DNA of 37,241 bases from Reticulitermes lucifugus (taxonomy: Eukaryota > Arthropoda > Insecta > Blattodea > Rhinotermitidae). Position numbers and translations under genes: made by a program. Positions 10,865 through 21,769 of the stretch are shown here, piece after piece (within the stretch, counting starts at the first letter, position 1; every line of letters begins with the position of its first letter). The DNA lies in assembly GCA_026260175.1 (NCBI GenBank), contig JAKCWW010000717.1, positions 5,103 to 42,343 on the forward strand, in the 5' to 3' direction. The notes beneath the pieces are model-generated. The model did no database searches. It was not told where the DNA came from and saw nothing but the letters and a program-made list of their open reading frames with translations.

Positions 10865-11640
10865 GTAAACAATATCAGTCCACATATTTGCAAGCATGCA
10901 ACGTGTCCGTCAGCAGCTACGAGTATTCTACCAGCAACTTCCCTAAAGCAGTGGGCAATGGTGGAAAGCAAACACCATCCTTTATGTGCTCCCAGGCGAC
11001 GAAATGAAGTGGTGTAAGGTCAGGTGAACGAGATGGTCAAGGAGTAGAACCATCCTTCCAAACTATTTCCGTGGAAACTTTCCATCCAAGAGGTCCCTGC
11101 TCCTTCCGTCTTGGTGGAATAGCAAGTCGCAAGAAAATCTTATTCCAAAATCGATATCAAGAATGCCTTCAGCATGTCTAGGCTCACGATGACAGTCACA
11201 GTACTTTCGGCAAAAAAAGAAAGTCCCAAACACTTTTCCTTCTTTAGAAACAGCACAAGCGGCACTGAACTTGGGACGGTCCCTTGTGGGCAGCTTCAAT
11301 CACTTCATACGAACTCTTGTTCCTCCAGATTCTAGTTTTATGTTGATTAACATGATCGGACAGACTGAGAGTGGCTTCGACACTACACACAATTTTGGCT
11401 GTAAAAACTTCGTTGTCTTCAAGTTTTGAAAGAACATCACAGCATAACGTGTTATGAACTTGATTTGGACTGTTACACTTTGCAACAGTTGGTACTTTTG
11501 GCTTTTAAATCTACAAGAATTTTGCAGTAATTTGTGTACTGTCGATTGCAGCATTGCTTAATTAGTCGACAGCTTGTGTTGTTGATTCTCTTCGACTGTG
11601 CACAAAAGCTGCTCGAACTTCATTCACCTTAGTTTCAGCG
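10865..11640 (-). pseudogene. Decayed Tc1/mariner-type DDE transposase
   Basis: Reading the minus strand across frames gives the recognisable order of a mariner-like transposase. A helix-turn-helix segment comes first (VRAAF...SRRESTTQA, then STVHKLLQNSC near 11550-11515). Next are VNQHKTRIW, EVIEAAHKGPSQV and VFGTFFF, then FHQDG (second catalytic Asp), GKFP, and SRSPDLTPLHF...WEHIKDGV (third catalytic Asp near 11015). The position of the first catalytic Asp reads Val (SVEATLS). There are frame shifts, and stops where a Trp is usual before PSRSPDL, so it cannot be active. The family typically has about 340 residues; roughly 250 are traceable here. No flanking terminal repeats could be identified. 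Confidence 0.85.
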
Positions 11641-14009
11641 ACCGCCTCTTTGCGGCTGAGTTTTCCCTTTAGGAAAGCAATCAGCCCCTCTGAACAAATT
11701 ACACCACTTGTAGATGGACATTTTCATGGGCGGTTCCCTACCACAAGCTGTACGATGTCTCCTTTGCAACGATTCGTGATACCAGGGCATACAGTAAGCT
11801 TCCAGCAACTGATATACTGCAGTCTTGCGCTACTGGGGGTAGAACTCAGAAACCCAAGTAGAGCGATTTCAAATCATATTACCTGTCTGAACACGTTTAG
11901 TTTTCTTGTGAGTTTCAGTTCAGGAGCAATATTACATTACAATCGTCTATACTTCATGTGTTCACAGTGCACTATGGAACTAGTCAAATTCAGATAAAGA
12001 ATTCTGGTGATCGATACAGGAAGAAATAACTTACTGCGTGTAATTTTTAGAACACTTCAAAATTTAAAAAATGTGACCACTCACGTACAAGATACATTTG
12101 AGTCGAAACCTTCTGTATAACTATGAATGACAGCGACTTCCATCTTTTGTTACTGCGTTCAGACACTAATACATATTCGTATTTTTACAATTTTGTCTTA
12201 AAAACAGCTACAGCTGATAAAAAGTCGTAAAAATTAATTTACTATTCCCGAAGCTTGAACCTTCTCTTTTCGGACTGCTTGGTCTTGAAGATGAAGGCGT
12301 TATTCCTTCAAAACTCGGTAACCATTTGACAAGTGTTACATACCAGAGGAACTGAATTTGCAGCAAGGCTGTGAGAACCTCAAATCACGCAAAGACAACG
12401 TTGCTGAACAAGTAAAAGGTGTAACGTGATTCTACGTTGTTCACAGTCTCTTCCGTACGGTCATTCGACTGTCAGATTTCATCGTTTATTCCTATGTTGC
12501 ACAGCTGCTTTGTGATGCGTGAAGGATGAGTGCCTGGATTCACATAGGACTCTACACCAGCTACTGTGTTAGTAGCACATTTCATAGGGAGAACACAGAA
12601 ACACGAAATATCCCAAAGTGCTCGCATTATTTAGTTTCTTATATTTCATACGGTAATGTAATATACCTTCAGGAATATTAAATTAATGTCAACGACTTTG
12701 TAAGAACCTTGGCAGGTTTATTTGTAAGATTAATCATGAATCCGGATGAAGGAAATCGTGGCGTGTTTGAAGGGATTCAGAAAAGGTTCAAACATTTGAG
12801 TGAGAAACGTGGTAGCCCAGTCGTGGCTCGAGTCCGGTGTGTTGTCAGTGGAAGCAATGGCCACGTGGCCTAGTTCAAGACAATAAGCAGAGTAGGCCTA
12901 CAATAATACATAACGCTTTCTTCGGAATTACTATTCAGTTCACTACAGCATGTAGGTCAGAACACTGACTTCTGGCAATACAGTCGAAAAGTTTTAGCAA
13001 ATTAACACAAACAAAAAAAGGAATACATTAATTGTAACTCAAGTATCACAGGGTAATTCACGTCTTCAGACTCCAGTCTCTTCATGTTCATGCTGTGCTA
13101 AAACACACCAACTCTCAAATGTGAACACGCTGCTGTTCGCAATGAAATATCGACAGTTAATGGAACGCGCATTCCCCACCATCTGTGATATATGTAATAC
13201 TCGTATAATGCATAGGCCGTAAATAAATCCGTGAGGAAATTATGGTTGTTTGAATTACATTTATAGTATTACTACGGTATGAAACTGTACAGACTACAAT
13301 ACGACAGAAATCTTCTGAAAACAGTTTTGAGAAAGTGGTAGTATGACTTCCTCATAACTGGCCAAATCCGGGTAAACTAGCCACTTGCCCGTTACATGTC
13401 TGGTCGCCGGTGATGAGGGATAGTAACAGATAAACATCTGTTACTCCCGCGCTAGTACACAGCCTCGCTCATTGGTAGTATCTTTAATTTAATCTCATCT
13501 AACGAGTGCTGATCTCTGGTTGTGGTATGTTGTATTAGGACTATATGTCAGACAGTCAGCCACAGCTCGTACCTCAGCAACAACACTGTTTTATCATATG
13601 GTCGACGCCCAACAGTGCCTTTGGCCTCGGCCCAGCCCGTACCGGACAGTGAATACAGGTTGTCCGGTAATCAGGGTGTGACTCAATCATTCACTTACAA
13701 GAAGGGCATTACATTACGTACATTCTGCTAATCAACAAACTTTAAAACTGTGTTCAGTAGAATTCTTGTGAAACTGTTGGTGGTTGAGATGGTAGAGAAA
13801 TTCTCAATCTTTTGTTACAACTGCAGTCTTCAGAAGAGACACACTGTACCAGTTGCATTCAGTTCAAACCTCATAACCCGTCTCCTTCATATTTTAATAC
13901 GGTTCCCATAGGCATCTTTCTCACTGTTTCATACTAAAATTCTGCAAGCCTTTCTTTTTTCCCCTGTGCGTGTTACATGACCTCATCATACTCCTTTATT
14001 TGGTAACCC
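11641..14009. other. No gene seen; two small palindromes
   Basis: About 2.4 kb with no recognisable exon. The frame at 11650-11997 (115 codons) has no recognised motif. GGCCACGTGGCC at 12859-12870 is a 12-bp perfect palindrome with an E-box core. GTAACAGAT-AAAC-ATCTGTTAC at 13423-13444 is a perfect 9-bp hairpin. Confidence 0.45.
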
Positions 14010-14300
14010 TAATATCTACCGCCGATCCTCGTGGTGGTGCTGTCTAAAAGGTAGGTCTGAGCCGCTTGACTGCTGGGATCGTAGTATCGAATTCCGGTGA
14101 GGGTATGGAAGTTTGTCTCTTGTGTTTGTTGTGTGTTGTGTAGGTTGCGGCCTCTGCGAGGAGCTGATCGTTCGTTCAGAGGAGTCCTAACGTGTGTGTG
14201 TGTGTGTGTGTGTCTAATAGTGTGTGATCTAGAAACCTCAACAATCAGGCGGCACAGGCATGAATTGGGCTGTTGCGCCACAAAAAATAAATAATATCTA
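14010..14300 (+). repeat. SINE group D, full length with target-site duplication
   Basis: The tRNA-related head begins GCCGATCC at 14021. It has an A-box-like TGGTGGTGCTGTCTAAAAGG and a decayed B box GTATCGAATTCC near 14087. The body contains GTCTCTTGTG..GTTGTGTGTTG, CCTCTGCGAGGAGCTG and AGAGGAGTCC. A (GT)11 tract lies at 14192-14213, followed by the 3' block CCTCAACAATCAGGCGGC and an A-rich tail near 14280. TAATATCTA at 14010-14018 and 14292-14300 is a 9-bp direct repeat flanking the element, as expected for target-primed reverse transcription. Head and body order match the inverted copy at 18518-18780. Confidence 0.9.
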
Positions 14301-16598
14301 AAGAAAAGCAAAACGTATGACGCTCCCCATTGTTTAATCCTGTCGAGCCACAAGTTGCTTCCTCTCTTTCTCTTAGATCCAAATAATATCCTCAGGATCC
14401 TGTTCTCAGACACCCTCACCTGTGTTCTTCCTTAGGGTGAGATACCTAATTTTACACCAGTTTAAAATAACGGGTAAAATTTCTCTCTGCTTAATAAAAT
14501 ACTTGAAAACAAAATAGTTTTCATGAATTTTATATTATCTTCACCTTGAATTAAAGAATAAAAAGCGAAAATATAGTGCATTTCGTTGGTGTGTAATTTT
14601 TTATTAGTTTTCATAAAGTTTAATTACACGACAAAAATATGAAATAATTTGCTCAGTGAATTTTCCATCCACACGCATTAACTCCATCAGAATTTTTAGT
14701 CAGTCACTACGTCATTTAATGGCGCTCTTTCGACTGAACAAGTAATGTAGCGTTGAAAGGGACGAGAGAGGATCGAGAAACGATCAGACGTAGCACGGAA
14801 TTTGCCTGGAAGGATGCTGACAACCGAACAATTACGCCAGGACATCGGTGACCAGACGAGAATTTGACCCATGTGCAAACCATACGCGTTACAGTTTATC
14901 CAACATGCCCTGTCATAGTAATTACATTAACATTTTGACCAATTAATATCAGAAAGCAGCTGATTCAAATCCTGTTCTTCAGACGACTTTTTTGTCCCTT
15001 AAAATTCAATCTGATATAGAGAATTAACCTTCAAACCCCAGTGGTTAGGACACTATATGTAACACCGCGTTTAACGTGACAAAACTCTACATTTTCTTGA
15101 CAGTTTTTTCATGCGTTTAGTACGAAACTCACAGTTAAAAAATATTTCCTCTTTACACCTTCCTCCCACCGTTTGGTCATTTCTGAAGGCCACAGACTTT
15201 ACGAAATAAGTCGTTGTACACAATTTTGATTGTTACGATTTAAAGGGTTTTTAATTAGGCTTTCTTCTTCTTTAGAGTCTGTATGATATTCTTATCGCAG
15301 ACATCTAATAGGCTGATACAGTGTTGTTCAATAAACAAGTCAATTTTTCATCAGTTACGTCTGTGAGATGTGGAAAGTACATTCTTGGCTTAATTAAGTA
15401 AACAATCAACTGAATGTGGAAATGTCATCTTTGAGCTGAGACCTCTGTTAACATGTATTGTATTAGTTATATCAGGGCCCTGGTGATACGGCACTCCTTC
15501 GTCAAGTTATAAAATTAATTTCTTCTTTTTAATCATGCCTTACCCCGTACATATAAAAACTACCTTTCCTGTTTTCCTCATATTAGCAACGCCAACGTGT
15601 TTTAATCTTGACATATTTTAACCACCCTTTTGAAAGGTCTCTTTTTTGTTTCAATTTCCTGGCTTATAATGTTGAAAAAATAAATTACTGAATCATTGGC
15701 CCTGTCCCTCTTTTCCAGCTTCACAGCAATTCAGCTTTCAGCCACTCCTCACCCTTCACACCAACGTCATTTTACCTCTATACCACCTCTTTTGAATCCC
15801 TTAATCTCCTCAACCCTGCATACACCATCCTGAATCAGATGTCTGCTTTTCTCTCGTCTCTATCTCTCTCTCTCTACTACTATGTCTGAATTAATGTATT
15901 GGAAACCACTCAGCAATTTTTGTAGAAATGCACACACCAAAAGGAAAACACACACACAGCACATTCACACACCTTCAGTTACATGTTAGCAGCTGATAGC
16001 GGACTGCAGGAACCACGTAACAGCCAGTTCGCCTGTGCGCAGCCCACACCAACTGACACTTCCGCAAAACGGCAGTTTTAAAACCGTATCAAGCGATGTT
16101 TTAATTCCCTTTCCTCTCATCCGCCATTACAACTGCATGCCTGTTACGCCTAACAGCACACACGCGTTCGTAACTTCAGTTAAATATGAAATACTATACA
16201 TTACGTCAACGTTACGTATCTGATTTTAGGTCTTGTGGCCTGTCCCAAATGAAACCTAATTCGAAAACAGTAAATTATTTTACACGCTTTTTGTGCCCAC
16301 AGGAAGACCCATCTCTATCAGACAATAACACAACACTGAGAAACATGAACACACATCCAAGCGCCAGACAGGAACAGAAACCAAGACAGTATGCGTGTCA
16401 AATGGACAGGCAACTGTGCTGCGACTTGTAGAGATCAGGACGGATGTCACTGGTAAGTAAATAACGGAACAGGGTAGTTGTAAAACGTGAACACGTCTAA
16501 CAGCTTAAGAGGAGAATGTTCCGTTCCACACGAACAAAATCAGTTAACTAGTTACGGTACTTCAGGACTCTGTCGGTATTCAGAAGAAAACGGCCCTA
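14301..16598. other. No gene seen
   Basis: A/T-rich sequence with a pyrimidine-rich patch (TCTCTATCTCTCTCTCTCTAC, 15858-15878). Short unrecognised frames occur on both strands. No repeat family or RNA gene is supported. Confidence 0.45.
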
Positions 16599-16836
16599 CC
16601 TACAGAATGGCTTAAAAGTCAGTTAACTGAAAAAGAGTCTCTCGTATTAACGGAAACGGCAATAAAGACTTATGCTGGACAAAATGTAAAACGGTATCAC
16701 AGAGCTGCAACTTGTGCACTGAGCGTGGAGAACCTCATTTCGCACAGTTTCTTTTATAAATTCAGTACGCAAGAAATTTACAGCGCATTCTAGTGTACGT
16801 TTAAGTAACCAGTTAACTAACTTTAGAACCATTCTG
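16599..16836. repeat. ~30-bp inverted repeat, arms ~180 bp apart
   Basis: TACAGAATGGCTTAAAAGTC plus AGTTAACTG (16599-16628) is matched by the reverse complement of 16805-16836, which reads TACAGAATGGTTCTAAAG then TTAGTTAACTGG. Pairing stops sharply on the inner side, and outer flanks differ. It could be the ends of a small non-autonomous element or a chance inverted duplication; no family could be assigned. Confidence 0.55.
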
Positions 16837-18503
16837 TACTCTCTTCGTGAGGCTGAGAGCAGCATGCAACTTCAATCACGACGACCGGTCATTGGCACAG
16901 ATTAAAGTCGGGTACCTCACGAGTAAACACCACACATACGAGTATGACCACTGAGATACCCAGCTCATTAGAAAGTGTGTTAATGTAGAATATTAAACCA
17001 CCGTTCGTAGAACACTTAACGACACTGATGCAACTGCAAATTGTATACAAAGTCGATAAAATGAATGGTGGTTTGGACAGGACTGCAGAAGAAGTTGTGG
17101 TCATTTAAAGTTAGGCTTATAGTAGCAGCAGTCGCTAGAGTGACCAAGGATACTGAAATCTTTCAGCAACACTAGTCGTGTCTCGAAATGCGTACCTCCC
17201 CAATAAACGTACCTGTTCGGAGTACGAAACATAAAGACATCACAGACAGTTGGTCAGAGAACTGAAAAGGATGCATGCACATGTTTCATAACAGCTACTT
17301 TACTTCCTTATAAAACGAAACTGTCCAATAAACGAAGAATTGAGAAAATCAAATGCGCAGGAAAAAGAAACAGAAAAAGCAAGCAGCGATAAACAAAAAA
17401 GGAAAACGAAGGGAGAAAAGAACTACAGAAGTGTTGGAAAGAAGGCTAGAAGGGCAGGAAGACAGAACGAAATAAATACACCTATCCCAGTGGTTCTATC
17501 ATATGTTAGACATGAAACTAAAAAGGCGTAATCTCTAGGATTCAGTCTAACATTCACAACATCTTGGGCTAATTCGACGTTTCAGTCAATGTTTTTGAAA
17601 TACAAATTAAATTACATCTTGTGGGCTGCCGCATGCATCCATACAAATAATATGGACCTCAAAGGGTTAAAGGATGGTGCAGCAGCCTCCCCCATATTCG
17701 ATCTAGTGACGTGCTAGTGTGGTGCCAAAACAGATAGTTCGCGCGAGGGCACTCGTCACGCTTGTCCCTCGCTCGTACACCAACAGGCTCCGAGGCACAC
17801 AAAAGCCGTTACTGTACCCTGAATTCTACGATAAGGCATATCAACACACCTTTCAAATGACTTTCAATTGATTTATAATGGAACAGTAGGACAAGGCTCG
17901 CCACACGTTCGTTACCTATGCCAACAACATAGCATCTGGATTGCTGCTGCCCAGAGACCAGGAGAAATGCCGTGAATGAGAGCTCCTGTTTTAGCAGTAG
18001 ATGTTCTAATTTGCAACTTCATATTCCTCCACCAATCTGATAAATCGACTAAGGCAAATAACCCAACTTTACTCGTCGGATGTATTTTTTAAAAGTTAAC
18101 TGCTGGTAAATCAACGCACTGCTTTCATTACCGTGTTCCATAAAGCAGGATACTGTGCCCCACGTGACACTGAAGGATCCACTACACACTATCACATCAT
18201 ATTTTTTTCCTGTTCTGTATGCCCAACACACACCCATCTTATGCTCCTTCGTGTAATGATCCTAACAATATAGGCCTAATTTAAAGGGGGCTGCACAAGC
18301 AATGAAGTCCTCATTATGCAGTTTTCTCCATCCTCCCTTAATTTCATCTCTCAGATTCAAATATCTTCACAATGCTGATCTCAAACAACTTTCATCTACG
18401 CTCCATTCATATAACGAAACATCTACTTCCATGCAACAGGTAAAAATAAGTATTTCAAATCTACATGTCTACTAGATCTTAGTCCTCCAGTAAAGATAAA
18501 GTA
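16837..18503. other. No gene seen
   Basis: Contains a purine-rich tract at 17340-17470 that yields a Lys/Glu-rich frame (17340-17531) of low complexity, probably non-coding. A G/C-richer patch near 17690-17810 has no recognised motif. Confidence 0.45.
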
Positions 18504-18794
18504 CTTTAAGCTACAATTTTTTTTTCAATGGCTCAACAGCCCCTTGGGGGCCTAGGCCGCCTCATTTTTCGAGGCTTNNNNNNNNNNNNNNNNNNNNNNN
18601 NNNNNNNNNNNNNNNNNNNNNNNNNNNGGACGAGGGACCAGCTCGTCGCAGAGACCTCTACCTGACAACACACAACATTCACAAGAGACATCCATGCCCC
18701 TGGGGGGATTCGAACCCACAATCCTAGTAAGCGAGCGGCAGCAGACCCACGCCTTAGACCGAGCGGCCACTGGGATCGGCCTTTAAGCTACAAT
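18504..18794 (-). repeat. SINE group D, full length, perfect 14-bp TSD, contains assembly gap
   Basis: On the minus strand the element starts GCCGATCCCAGTGGCCGCTC at 18780. It has an A box in TGGCCGCTCGGTCTAAGG and a perfect B box GGTTCGAATCC at 18709-18719. The body reads TCTCTTGTGAATGTTGTGTG, then GACGAGCTGGTCCCTCGTCC. After the run of N (18578-18627) come the AAGCCTC/GAGGC hairpin, the GGCCTAGGCCCCC block and a poly(A) tail at 18518-18525. CTTTAAGCTACAAT at 18504-18517 and 18781-18794 is a perfect 14-bp target-site duplication, so this is a fairly recent insertion. Confidence 0.95.
18578..18627. other. Assembly gap (50 N)
   Basis: Exactly 50 unknown bases inside the SINE. By comparison with 20-63 in the first copy and 14179-14230 in the second, the missing piece should be an AGAGGAGTCC motif followed by a GT-rich simple repeat and GTGTGTGATC. 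A GT tract of variable length is the likely reason assembly failed. Confidence 0.9.
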
Positions 18795-19450
18795 AGGTAG
18801 CCGAAACATGTAGGAGCGTAAGACCTAGCTTCGTGTAGTAGTTGGAAATAGAAAATTGTGAGTGTGGAAGAGAACTGCATTGTTTACGTATAACATTAAG
18901 TATAATTTATGAAACTGATAAATCATCGTTAAATAAAGAGACAAATACACGTAGACTGTGGTCTGGCTCACGAAATGTACACCATATCTGTTTTGCGTAC
19001 AATTCTGACCCTAAATTCCTCCGAGGGGCTCCCAGCTCTTTAGGAAACAGTGTGACGAAAAATGGTTATATCATCTTAATTTTACTCAGTTACCAATGAA
19101 AATCGCAGTAAGTACAGCATGCAACTCACGTTTCTGCAAGCGCGTAAAACTGCACTTACAAAATACATCTACTCGCTGACAAAGTTCTATTTAGAATTTA
19201 GTGAATCAATTTTACTCTTTTGTCCTTTCGAAACGGTTGGGGAGAAGACAATTTGCATTAATAGGTACTGCGAGCAAAGAGGTGTAAAGCGACATCCTGC
19301 AATCAAACAAAGTACAGCCATAGGAAAGCCACAAAACGCAGCAGTCGTCACCTTGAATATGATGCCAGAGCAGAGGACAGAGGAAGTGACACTACCGTGT
19401 GTAACAGTCATATGTAGACAGGCGGATATGCACCACACACAAGATACAGA
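18795..19450. other. No gene seen
   Basis: Short frames at 18842-19099 and 19119-19523 (plus) are unrecognised. The 3' end of the latter runs into the repeat at 19456. Confidence 0.4.
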
Positions 19451-19690
19451 ATGCGAGACGAAGGTTCTCACAGCGGTAAAGATGAAGAATAAGATTCTCT
19501 TTTATGTAGCCTGCGTCGACTAGTAAACATTCACCGACGTTTCGGAGCAGCGCAGGACCTCCATCTACAGGTGGACTTCTCGACCCTAAAGTTCGGAGGT
19601 ACTGGGGCTCCTCCGAGACGACGGTAACTGTTTACCAGTCGACAAGGCCTCACATCCCAGAAGCCTTCAGCCGTAACAAAAACAAGATGC
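19451..19690 (-). repeat. FWDVTPCSLV-type repeat with inverted ends and hammerhead-like core
   Basis: The plus strand at 19456-19505 translates to KVLTAVKMKNKI, the usual lead-in to the FWDVTPCSLV motif. The minus strand at about 19675-19540 gives FWDVRPCRLVNSYRRLGG. The element is thus folded on itself: GCCTGCGTCGACTAGTAAAC (19509-19528) pairs with GTTTACCAGTCGACAAGGC (19628-19646) over 19-20 bases with few mismatches. Between these arms, on the minus strand, sits CTGTAGA-T-GGAG...CTCC-GAAACGTC (19570-19536). I read it as a rearranged fragment of a Penelope-like or similar retroelement, not a gene. Confidence 0.55.
19536..19570 (-). ncRNA. Hammerhead-like module, partly degenerate
   Basis: On the minus strand CTGTAGA (19570-19564, one deviation from CTGANGA) is followed by one extra T. 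A perfect 4-bp stem II comes next, GGAG (19562-19559) with CTCC (19547-19544), then GAA-AC-GT-C (19543-19536), with C as the base before the predicted cleavage. The long inverted repeat at 19509-19528/19628-19646 flanks it. The A-to-T change at the conserved core base would be expected to abolish cleavage. Confidence 0.35.
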
Positions 19691-20171
19691 AGTACGCTTG
19701 TAAATTTGGCGCTATGCTGCAGAAAATATAACATTATTTTGTCATCCAGCAGAGTGACATTTTTACTGATGATTCTTTCGTGTTGTAGCTCATAACTAAA
19801 GTGGGAATATGGGCTATGACCTATAGTCAATTGAAACTTAAGACCAAAAATAATTTACGGGCATGTAAAAGTTTTCACACATATCTAAAAATCACCCCTC
19901 AGTTCAAGAAAAGTCACCCCGCAAGAGTCATTAGCCAATACGAATATATATTCTAATTTTTACTATTGCACCGTGAATAACTCATGTAATGTTTCGTAAT
20001 ACTGAAGAATTTAAGGCGAGGGACTGTTACCTCTACGCCCATGCTTCGAATCTCACGCCAGGCATCGATTATCCTGAGAGGAATTTTCTCATTCCTCCAG
20101 ACAAGTGTCGGGGTAGTACCGTAAACGTCACTGCCGTTTATATAATTTTTGCAGTTTTCGCGGCGAAAGTA

Positions 20172-20310
20172 TCCTATAAAATCCTCTCTGGCCGACACGC
20201 GTCAGGCAATGCTGAGATCTCAGTACCCTGAGGATGGAGACGAAGTCAGTCTCTGAAACGTTGGTGTGTTTCAATTATCTGAAGCGGCTGTCGGCCCGAG
20301 AGAATTTTAT
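20172..20310 (+). ncRNA. Hammerhead-like RNA module flanked by ~27-bp inverted repeat
   Basis: The core is CTGAGGA (20228-20234), one extra T, a 6-bp stem II of GGAGAC (20236-20241) with GTCTCT (20249-20254, one G-U pair), then GAA (20255-20257) and the palindromic A-C-G-T followed by T (20258-20262). GTACC immediately before and GGTGT immediately after form five stem I pairs (two wobble). Farther out, TATAAAATCCTCTCTGGCCG (from about 20175) is complementary to CGGCC...GAGAGAATTTTATA (about 20290-20311) with a few mismatches, extending the fold. All expected core bases are present; the single extra base before stem II is the only departure. Confidence 0.5.
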
Positions 20311-20315
20311 AATCA

Positions 20316-21126
20316 CTACCGTTTCCTTTCACATCCTTCCCATTTCATTATTCACCGTATAGTTATATACAATAAAGCAAAATACGCCAGTATATAATAC
20401 ATCTTATTTTAAGCGATATATATATATATATATATTTCTTGGATCACAGAGTCGCAACGTAATTCGACTGGATTTATTACACTGTTGCAAAACCTAACGA
20501 TATCCATGTCAGCGTGATCGCCCCCCCCCCTTCCCGCGTACAACGACTGGAGCTGTAGAAGAGGAAACGACAGCAACGACGACATCCAAAATCGAATTTT
20601 CTAGCCCAACACTCGTCTCGGGTTTACATAAAATTGCAGGCTCGCCACAGCGCGCCACTCCTTCTTCTTCCGTGCAAAGCAGAGTTAACACACAAAGTGT
20701 TCCACTCGCTAAAGCACCAGCAACACTTGTTGAGGAGTAACAGCCATCAACAGTCGAAATTCCAAAATACTGGCCCCTCTTCTTCACTGTGTTATTCACA
20801 GACAGCGAACTTAATTGTGACGTAATTTAAGGACTGCTGATTAATGTTCGTGAGCGGGTGAACGTGTGAGTGACGTCGAAAAGAAAGCCGAACAGTCCTA
20901 ACTAAATGTAACCCTACATACCTTCACCAAACTTTAACGTCGAATGGGAATCACTCCGGTTTTGTACACAGGTGTCCCGTATTCAACCATAGGCCCGCAG
21001 CTCGTCTGTCGAGACGTAACTTTTCCGCTGTTTTCAGCAGTCCTTTCAGACAGATGCCAGGATATTGATTGCAACAGGCCAAAGAACCTTCCTGCCACAC
21101 ATTTAATAATTACCCATTCACTATCA
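20316..21126. other. No gene seen; (AT)10 at 20416-20435 and C10 at 20521-20530
   Basis: Two simple-sequence tracts are present. The overlapping frames at 20509-20825 on both strands are unrecognised, and their valine- and serine-rich stretches look like low-complexity translation. No repeat family is supported. Confidence 0.5.
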
Positions 21127-21288
21127 CAGGGGTGCACTAATTTTTCAATAATTTAGAAGCCACCTCAAAATTCTAAGCTCCAGAAGGTTGACATGAAGCA
21201 AGTTACATACTGAGGACGCACAAATATTAGGCACGACGTTACAACTGGTCACCCTGCCGAACTGGCGCCCGGGATTTGTGCACCCCTG
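21127..21288. mobile_element. Possible hAT-like miniature element (MITE)
   Basis: CAGGGGTGCACTAAT at 21127-21141 is repeated in inverted form as ATTTGTGCACCCCTG at 21274-21288 (14 of 15 bases). A CAGGGGTG terminus is typical of the hAT superfamily. The adjoining 8-base flanks CACTATCA and CATTATAT agree at only 5 of 8 positions, so the 8-bp target-site duplication expected for hAT is at best decayed. The 162-bp interior has no frame. It also contains TGGCGCCCGGGA, which resembles a retrotransposon primer-binding site but has no LTRs around it. Confidence 0.4.
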
Positions 21289-21769
21289 CATTATATATCA
21301 CTCGTCGCTATGTTACCTGTGTAGCTGAGAAAGCACTAAGTAACGCAAGAACAGAGGTGCATTGTACAGCGTCGAGGATTGGCAGTGGCAGTGTCTGGAA
21401 CGCGGGCTCTGCTTCGATAGACAGCTGTACAGTTACGACAGTGCCGTCTGCACAGATATGGAATGACTGTCCGACGTCTGGTAGAATATATGTCACTTTG
21501 CTGACAAAAATATTATACAATGTGAACCATGCAAACATTCTACATGTGTTTATAAATGTTCGACACTTCAAAACTCAATACTTCTCGCACACTTTCTATA
21601 ATTTTAATCCTTCAATGTAATTTTAATATAATGCCGTCGACATGATGAATTTATATGACTACACTTAGGCCAATTGTATTGTTCACATTGTAACAACCTT
21701 CCGTGTATTTGTGTATTTCCACTCTTGCTCATAAACAACTGGCTTCCCCGATGATAACATACGGTAAGA
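21289..21769. other. No gene seen
   Basis: A 114-codon plus-strand frame (21276-21620) and an antisense frame over the same bases are both unrecognised. No repeat matched. Confidence 0.4.

Noticed and set aside
12760-12880. Possible tRNA-like head around GGTAGCCCAGTCGTGGCTCGAG
   Set aside because: No credible B box on either strand at tRNA spacing and no SINE body match.
14009-14419. 136-codon minus-strand frame
   Set aside because: It is antisense to the group D SINE at 14019-14291 and includes the translated GT tract (His-Thr repeat).
17340-17531. Lys/Glu-rich frame as a small basic protein
   Set aside because: It comes from a purine-rich low-complexity tract; charged residues follow from base composition.
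21250-21290. LTR-retrotransposon primer-binding site (TGGCGCCCGGGA)
   Set aside because: No long terminal repeats, polypurine tract or gag/pol similarity is visible nearby.
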